From: Actinomycetota bacterium
Lineage (GTDB): Bacteria > Actinomycetota > Thermoleophilia > RBG-16-64-13
Length of the DNA: 10,081 nucleotides
NCBI GenBank assembly: GCA_003157225.1
Contig: PMIZ01000218.1
Coordinates: forward strand, 1 to 10,081
Direction: 5' to 3'
Part shown: positions 6,187 to 10,081 of the stretch, piece by piece
Layout of the letters: every line of letters begins with the position of its first letter
Position numbering within the stretch: position 1 is the stretch's first letter
The notes under the pieces: model-generated
Told to the model about the DNA's origin: nothing
The model's input: only the letters and a program-made list of their open reading frames with translations
Databases searched by the model: none
Translations under genes and position numbers: made by a program

Positions 6187-7872
6187 TTGGACGCAATCGT
6201 GTCCACGAGTATTAGGCGACGCCTTGCAGTAGCGGCCGCCTTCCTCGTGGTGGCGACCATCGCCTCCCGGGTCCTGGGCCTAGCCCGAGAGGTCGTCCAG
6301 ATATCGTACCTGGGTCTCGGCTGGCAGATGAGCGCCTTCACCGCCGCTCAGAAGCTCCCCAACCTCGTACGCTCGCTATTGGCCGACGCGGCGCTGAGCG
6401 CGGCCTTGATCCCGGTCTTCTCGGGACTTCTGGAAAAGGGCAAGAAGAAAGAGGCTTGGCAGGCCGCGTACACGTTGTCTGTCTCGGCCGTTGCGGTCCT
6501 AGGGGTGGTAACGGCCCTTGGGATGGTCTTCGCTCCACAATTGGTCAGCCTCCTGACCCCCGGGTTCAAGCACCTGGATCCGGCTGTGGCGCAGAAGACC
6601 ATCGCCCTTGCGGTCTCTCTGACCCGCGTCATGTTTCCGCAAGTGATCATCCTCGCTCTCGCGGGCATAGCCATGGGCATCCTGAATGCCTACGACCGTT
6701 TCTCCCTGCCCGCCATGGCTCCTATTGTGTGGAACGTCGTCATCATTCTCGGCCTCGTCGTCTTCTCTTCAATCGTTGGATACAAGGTGGGGCCTGGGCT
6801 CGGAGTCAAGAACAGCGGTTTCCAGGTCCTGGCTTGGGCGACGTTCGCGGGCACTGTCGCCCAGCTCGCCATTCAAGTCCCTGCTGTCTGGAGGCGCCGT
6901 TGGAGGGGGACGGGAGAGCGTCTCAAGCTCAACTTCCGCGATCCGGCTTTGCGCGAGATGGCATCCATCCTCGGCCCGGTCATGATCAGCCTGGGCATCA
7001 TCAATTTCAACGCCGTCATCGACACTCTGTTTGCCAGCCTGTTGCACGATCCGGGCGCGGTAGCCTACATCGACAAGGCGTTCCGGCTGTTCCAACTGCC
7101 GCAAGGCGTTTTCGCAATAGCCATTGGCACCGTTCTCTTTCCGGCGCTGTCCAGGCACGCGAGCAGCGGGCGTTTCGCGGAATTCAGGGAGGATCTCTCC
7201 CTGGGGATGAGGCAGATCTTGTTTCTCACGCTGCCGTTCGCTGCATTCTTCGTGGTTCTGGGCCTACCCACGGTCCGGCTGATCTACGAGCACGGGAGCC
7301 AGGTGACTCCGGCCCAGATTGCCTCGGTGGCCTCAGCCCTCACCTTCTTCAGCTTTGGCATGGCCTTCGTGAGCGTCAATACGCTGCTCAACCGCGCCTT
7401 CTACAGCATCAGGAAGTCCTGGCTGCCGCTGATGGTCGGGGTGGTCAATCTGGCGCTCAACGCGGTTCTCGACTTGGCTCTCTACCGGCCGCTAGGCGTG
7501 GGGGGCATCACACTCTCCACCTCCCTGGTGAGCATCTTCAACTTCTTTGTGCTCCTGATCCTTCTGATTCCTCGCGTCGGGGGGGTGGACGTTCGTCGGG
7601 TGGCGTGGTCGGCAGCTCGTTCGATCATGGCTCTGGTGCCTCTGGCGGGGGTGGCGTACGGAGTGTGGTGGGGTCTCGACTCGCTCTTGGGCCGTGCGAT
7701 CTGGGCTCAGCTCGTCTCGGTGGGGATGGCCTACGTCGCCGGTGGAGTAGCGTATTGTCTGATGGCCTGGTTGATGCGCATGCCTGAGCTGGGAGATGTG
7801 GTCGGCGCGATCAGGCGGCGCCGGGAACCTCGGGAGACCGACGAGGTCATCGAATCCGAGGGTGGGGGGTAG
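6187..7872 (+). CDS. murJ: MurJ (MviN) lipid II flippase
   Basis: MurJ flips lipid II, the peptidoglycan precursor, across the cytoplasmic membrane. The 561-residue protein is almost entirely hydrophobic, compatible with the 14 helices of the MOP-superfamily fold, with a short charged C-terminus. The family opening SRVLGLARE (27-35) supplies two arginines, Arg28 and Arg34, that align with essential Escherichia coli Arg18 and Arg24. KLPNLVR gives Arg62 (Arg52 in E. coli), and RLFQLPQG gives Arg300 (Arg270). The position of E. coli Asp39 is Ser49 here. The start is uncertain: TTG 6187 has no ribosome-binding site, while GTG 6199 has only a weak GGA 7 bases upstream; no in-frame ATG lies between the upstream stop at 6142 and the conserved region. 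The next gene follows after 12 bases. There is no fused pseudokinase domain of the kind seen in mycobacterial MviN. Confidence 0.93.
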   Translation: MDAIVSTSIRRRLAVAAAFLVVATIASRVLGLAREVVQISYLGLGWQMSAFTAAQKLPNLVRSLLADAALSAALIPVFSGLLEKGKKKEAWQAAYTLSVSAVAVLGVVTALGMVFAPQLVSLLTPGFKHLDPAVAQKTIALAVSLTRVMFPQVIILALAGIAMGILNAYDRFSLPAMAPIVWNVVIILGLVVFSSIVGYKVGPGLGVKNSGFQVLAWATFAGTVAQLAIQVPAVWRRRWRGTGERLKLNFRDPALREMASILGPVMISLGIINFNAVIDTLFASLLHDPGAVAYIDKAFRLFQLPQGVFAIAIGTVLFPALSRHASSGRFAEFREDLSLGMRQILFLTLPFAAFFVVLGLPTVRLIYEHGSQVTPAQIASVASALTFFSFGMAFVSVNTLLNRAFYSIRKSWLPLMVGVVNLALNAVLDLALYRPLGVGGITLSTSLVSIFNFFVLLILLIPRVGGVDVRRVAWSAARSIMALVPLAGVAYGVWWGLDSLLGRAIWAQLVSVGMAYVAGGVAYCLMAWLMRMPELGDVVGAIRRRREPRETDEVIESEGGG

Positions 7873-7884
7873 CTTCTCACGAGG

Positions 7885-8490
7885 ATGGCACGAGAGATGG
7901 CCACGGCGGAACAATCAATCGAGCTGCAGCCCTTCGGCGAAAGGGATTTCGACGAACTCATCTCGGCAGTCCCGGACGCCGGCTTTCTCCTGCAGTGGGC
8001 GGGCCCGCAGTACGTCTATCCGTTGGATCGGCGGCAGCTGGAGGAGACCTTGGCGAAGACCGAGGGCGATAGCCCGTCGGCCCTTGTCTACAAGGCGGTA
8101 CTGGCCGGCACGGCGGGCGCTTTCCCGGTAACGGTCGGCCATGTCCAGTTGCTCGACATCGACCGACAGTACAAGAGCTGCGTGCTGGGACGCGTCCTCA
8201 TCTTTCCCAAACACCGAGGCAAGGGTCTCGGCAGAGCGATGGTCGGGGCGGCGGTGCGCGAAGCTTTCGACACGCTGGGGCTGCGGGAGATGACGCTGGC
8301 TGTCTTCGACTTCAACGAGCGGGCGGTCAGGACCTACCGCGGCCACGGGTTCGTTGGCCTCGACCACGGGGCGCACGAGTTCGGGGGGGAGAGCTGGGGC
8401 TACACCAGGATGAGTCTTCGCGCGAGTGCTTGGCGCCGCCCGAGGCGCAGCGGGTTCCTGCGGCGGCTGAGAGGATCATCGAGCAGCTGA
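7885..8490 (+). CDS. GNAT family N-acetyltransferase
   Basis: This predicted cytosolic acetyltransferase, 201 residues, transfers an acetyl group from acetyl-CoA to an amine; the substrate cannot be told. It resembles the RimJ/RimL-type (COG1670) branch: an N-terminal RDFDEL block, then LLQWAGPQYVYPLDRRQLEE, typical of small single-domain relatives. The acetyl-CoA pyrophosphate-binding loop HRGKGLGRAM is at about 110-119 (Arg111, Gly112, Gly114, Gly116), followed by VFDFNERAVRTYRGHGF, the conserved motif B with its Asn and Tyr. The last 20 residues are a basic, Arg- and Ser-rich tail with no family counterpart that I recall. ATG 7885 and ATG 7897 are both possible: GAGG at 7881-7884 abuts the first and is 12 bases from the second, so neither has ideal spacing. 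Only 12 bases separate it from murJ, suggesting co-transcription. Confidence 0.88.
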   Translation: MAREMATAEQSIELQPFGERDFDELISAVPDAGFLLQWAGPQYVYPLDRRQLEETLAKTEGDSPSALVYKAVLAGTAGAFPVTVGHVQLLDIDRQYKSCVLGRVLIFPKHRGKGLGRAMVGAAVREAFDTLGLREMTLAVFDFNERAVRTYRGHGFVGLDHGAHEFGGESWGYTRMSLRASAWRRPRRSGFLRRLRGSSSS

Positions 8491-8525
8491 CGCAAGGCTC
8501 TCGGCTCCGTCCCGGCGGCGCGACC

Positions 8526-8561
8526 ACGGCCGACGGGCGCCCTCACCGCATGCGGGGCCGT
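8526..8561. terminator. Inverted-repeat cluster between convergent genes, possible bidirectional terminator
   Basis: ACGGCC (8526-8531) pairs with GGCCGT (8556-8561) across 24 bases. The enclosed stretch contains two further perfect palindromes, GGGCGCCC (8535-8542) and CCGCATGCGG (8546-8555), so a branched, cloverleaf-like fold is possible. The right arm ends in the stop codon of the minus-strand glycosyltransferase gene. There is no T-run on either strand. The location between two convergent 3' ends is the main argument for termination. Confidence 0.35.
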
Positions 8562-10081
8562 CACTGTAGGTAGTACAGTACGCCGAACTGGGAGCTTGCG
8601 TTGATCTCGCTCGAGGGGACCTCTGTGCCGCGCTGGCCGACCCACTGGGCGATGCGGCCGGCTTGCGAGAGGCCCGGAGTTTGCCCGGTCCCAGCGCCTG
8701 GTGGTCCGGGGAACGCCCCCCCGGGGAAGCCTCGTGTGCCGGAAAGGAGCACATAGTGCACCAACCCTGCCGATACCATCCCTTGGAGCTCGGTGAGCGT
8801 CGGCGTAGGGTCCCCTCCGCCGAACCCGCCCATGGCGATGACGGGCTGGGAAGTAGCCAAGATTATGGGTATGGCGACCTGCGACCCCTGAACCGCGACC
8901 AGGAACTTGGTCGTACCACGGTGCTCCACGAGATATGAGATCAAAGCGTCGTCTACCTGAACCTCCAGCGCGGCGCCGGTCACCATGTCTGGAAAACCGC
9001 CCGGCATCCCAGCCGGGCTCGTGCCACCCATCGGGGAACCAAACGCGTAGGAGTCGCCCGGTCCCGCGGCGGCGAATGGACCGGTGACACTTCTGGACAC
9101 CGTGCTGATCGCATAGGCGAAGGGTCCGGCTAGAAGACCGACGACCGCTAGGCCGGCCGCTCCATACATGAGGGTTCGCCAGCGTACCAACCTCGCGAGA
9201 ACGATCGCGAGGAGCACGGCTGCAATGGCGGTGCAAACCTCGATGGACACGGCGAGACCCGATAGGTACCCAGGAGTCCGGTTGAGCAAAGCCGCCGACC
9301 AGACACCGGTGCCCGCGACGCCCGCGGGCAGAAGCCAGGCCAACCATCTCCTGCTCGCACTGATGCGCCACAGTGCGACCGATCCGCCCCCCAACAGTGC
9401 GGCGAGGGAAGGGGCCAGCACCACCGTGTAGTAGGGGTGAAGCACGCCACGCGCCCCGCTGAAGATACCCACGAAGAGAAGGGTCCACGAGCCCCAGAGA
9501 AGAAAGCCGGCGCGGGCTAGGTCCGTTCGCGGTCTCCGCGCCGTCTGGTACAACCCGGCCACCAGTCCCAGCAAGGCAAGTGGTATGAGCCAAGAGATCT
9601 GGCCGCCGAGCAAGTTGTTGAACATTCGCAGCCAGCCGGCGGAGCCGGCGAAGAAGGCAGGCCCACTAGGGCCGCGCGGCGCGCCGGCCCCGCCACTTCC
9701 GCCGAGATAGCCGGCACTACGGCTGAAGATCAATCCCAGCACTGAGTTGTTGCTCGTGCCGCCGATGTACGGTCGCGACGCAATGGGCCACAGTTCGGCC
9801 ACAGCCACCCACCAGCCACCGGCGACGACGACCGCTGCCGCGGCACCCAACAGCTGCAGGCCCCGGCGGATCAGAGAACCCTTTCCGCAAACCAGATAGA
9901 CCAACACGAAAGCGGGAAGGATGACGAAGGCCTCCAACATCTTGGTGGTGAAGGCCAATCCGATGAGTGCGCCGGCTCCGGCCAACTTCCATGTCGATCC
10001 TTTCTCCAGGGCCGACCAGAAGGCCCACGCGGCTAGGAGGAGAACCAGCGTCAGTAGCGCATCCGGGTTGTTGAAGCGGAA
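8561..10081 (-). CDS. Glycosyltransferase family 39 / YkcA-YkcB-like membrane protein (5' end cut by window edge)
   Basis: The frame is open to the right edge, so the N-terminal part with the first membrane helices and the probable catalytic Asp is not visible; 506 residues remain. Visible from the N-terminal side are RFNNPDALL (2-10), the conserved motif of the actinobacterial PMT_2/ArnT-like group, and GLAFTTKMLEAF (about 42-53). About eight membrane helices follow, ending near residue 330 of the visible part. The C-terminal region, with VDDALISYLVEHRGTTKFLV and GGFGGGDPTPTLTELQ, matches the extracytoplasmic domain of YkcA/B-like putative mannosyltransferases. Gly/Pro-rich loops precede and interrupt it, as is common in this family. 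Such enzymes use a polyprenyl-phosphate sugar donor to glycosylate an envelope acceptor; donor and acceptor cannot be named here. TTG 9985 is an internal codon, not the start. The gene converges on the acetyltransferase gene. Confidence 0.9.
   Translation of the reverse strand, partial: FRFNNPDALLTLVLLLAAWAFWSALEKGSTWKLAGAGALIGLAFTTKMLEAFVILPAFVLVYLVCGKGSLIRRGLQLLGAAAAVVVAGGWWVAVAELWPIASRPYIGGTSNNSVLGLIFSRSAGYLGGSGGAGAPRGPSGPAFFAGSAGWLRMFNNLLGGQISWLIPLALLGLVAGLYQTARRPRTDLARAGFLLWGSWTLLFVGIFSGARGVLHPYYTVVLAPSLAALLGGGSVALWRISASRRWLAWLLPAGVAGTGVWSAALLNRTPGYLSGLAVSIEVCTAIAAVLLAIVLARLVRWRTLMYGAAGLAVVGLLAGPFAYAISTVSRSVTGPFAAAGPGDSYAFGSPMGGTSPAGMPGGFPDMVTGAALEVQVDDALISYLVEHRGTTKFLVAVQGSQVAIPIILATSQPVIAMGGFGGGDPTPTLTELQGMVSAGLVHYVLLSGTRGFPGGAFPGPPGAGTGQTPGLSQAGRIAQWVGQRGTEVPSSEINASSQFGVLYYLQ

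Noticed and set aside
6456..7787. Plus-strand open frame of 443 codons inside murJ
   Set aside because: Its translation is rich in Arg, Gly, Pro and His with no membrane helices, while the overlapping MurJ frame is conserved throughout.
8400..9593. Minus-strand open frame of 397 codons
   Set aside because: It is a shifted frame of the glycosyltransferase gene, Arg/Gly-rich without domain logic, and runs into the 3' end of the acetyltransferase gene; the 8561 frame carries the family motifs.
1..10081. Mobile element, CRISPR, tRNA/rRNA, toxin-antitoxin or defence island
   Set aside because: No transposase, integrase, terminal inverted repeats, spaced repeats, cloverleaf RNA or defence-type domain was seen; the genes are conserved housekeeping and envelope functions with uniform base composition.

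Overview
This window looks like ordinary chromosome from a GC-rich bacterium, by eye in the low-to-mid 60s percent GC, with strong G/C preference at third codon positions. The most likely home is the Actinomycetota, possibly a deep-branching anaerobic or microaerophilic class. Four things point that way: the comEA-comEC-holA trio converging on rpsT (the arrangement I recall as Rv2415c-Rv2412 in Mycobacterium tuberculosis), an actinobacterial-looking MurJ N-terminus, a YkcA/B-type family 39 glycosyltransferase, and a rubrerythrin. The lineage is an inference from gene content and style, not from a marker comparison.

Layout, left to right. Positions 2-553 (+) hold the C-terminal part of an alpha/beta hydrolase that runs off the left edge. 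Positions 615-1187 (+) are a complete rubrerythrin with all diiron ligands and a rubredoxin domain. Positions 1251-5720 (+) form a tight operon: comEA, comEC and holA. The comEC ribosome-binding site touches the comEA stop codon, and comEC and holA overlap by four bases. Facing this operon, rpsT (ribosomal protein S20) lies on the minus strand at 5842-6102 with a TTG start and a recognisable promoter. It is divergent from murJ (lipid II flippase, 6187-7872, +), which is followed after 12 bases by a GNAT acetyltransferase (7885-8490, +). Converging on that gene from the right edge is a partial family 39 glycosyltransferase (8561-10081, -).

How the genes work together. ComEA and ComEC are the DNA receptor and the membrane channel of natural transformation. 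HolA is the delta subunit of the replicative clamp loader and is a standard passenger of this operon. Rubrerythrin is a peroxide-scavenging enzyme of anaerobes. MurJ and the glycosyltransferase both act on polyprenyl-linked or cell-envelope substrates, but they are on opposite strands and need not be functionally linked.

I see no mobile element, CRISPR array, tRNA or rRNA, toxin-antitoxin pair or defence system, and no strong sign of a new system. No stretch without a gene exceeds about 125 bases. The points worth a second look are small: the start region of rpsT with its decoy ATG, the SD-poor murJ start with an overlapping mini-ORF, hairpins in the two convergent intergenic regions, repeat-bearing or low-complexity linkers in ComEA and ComEC, and a serine in MurJ where many homologues have an essential aspartate.
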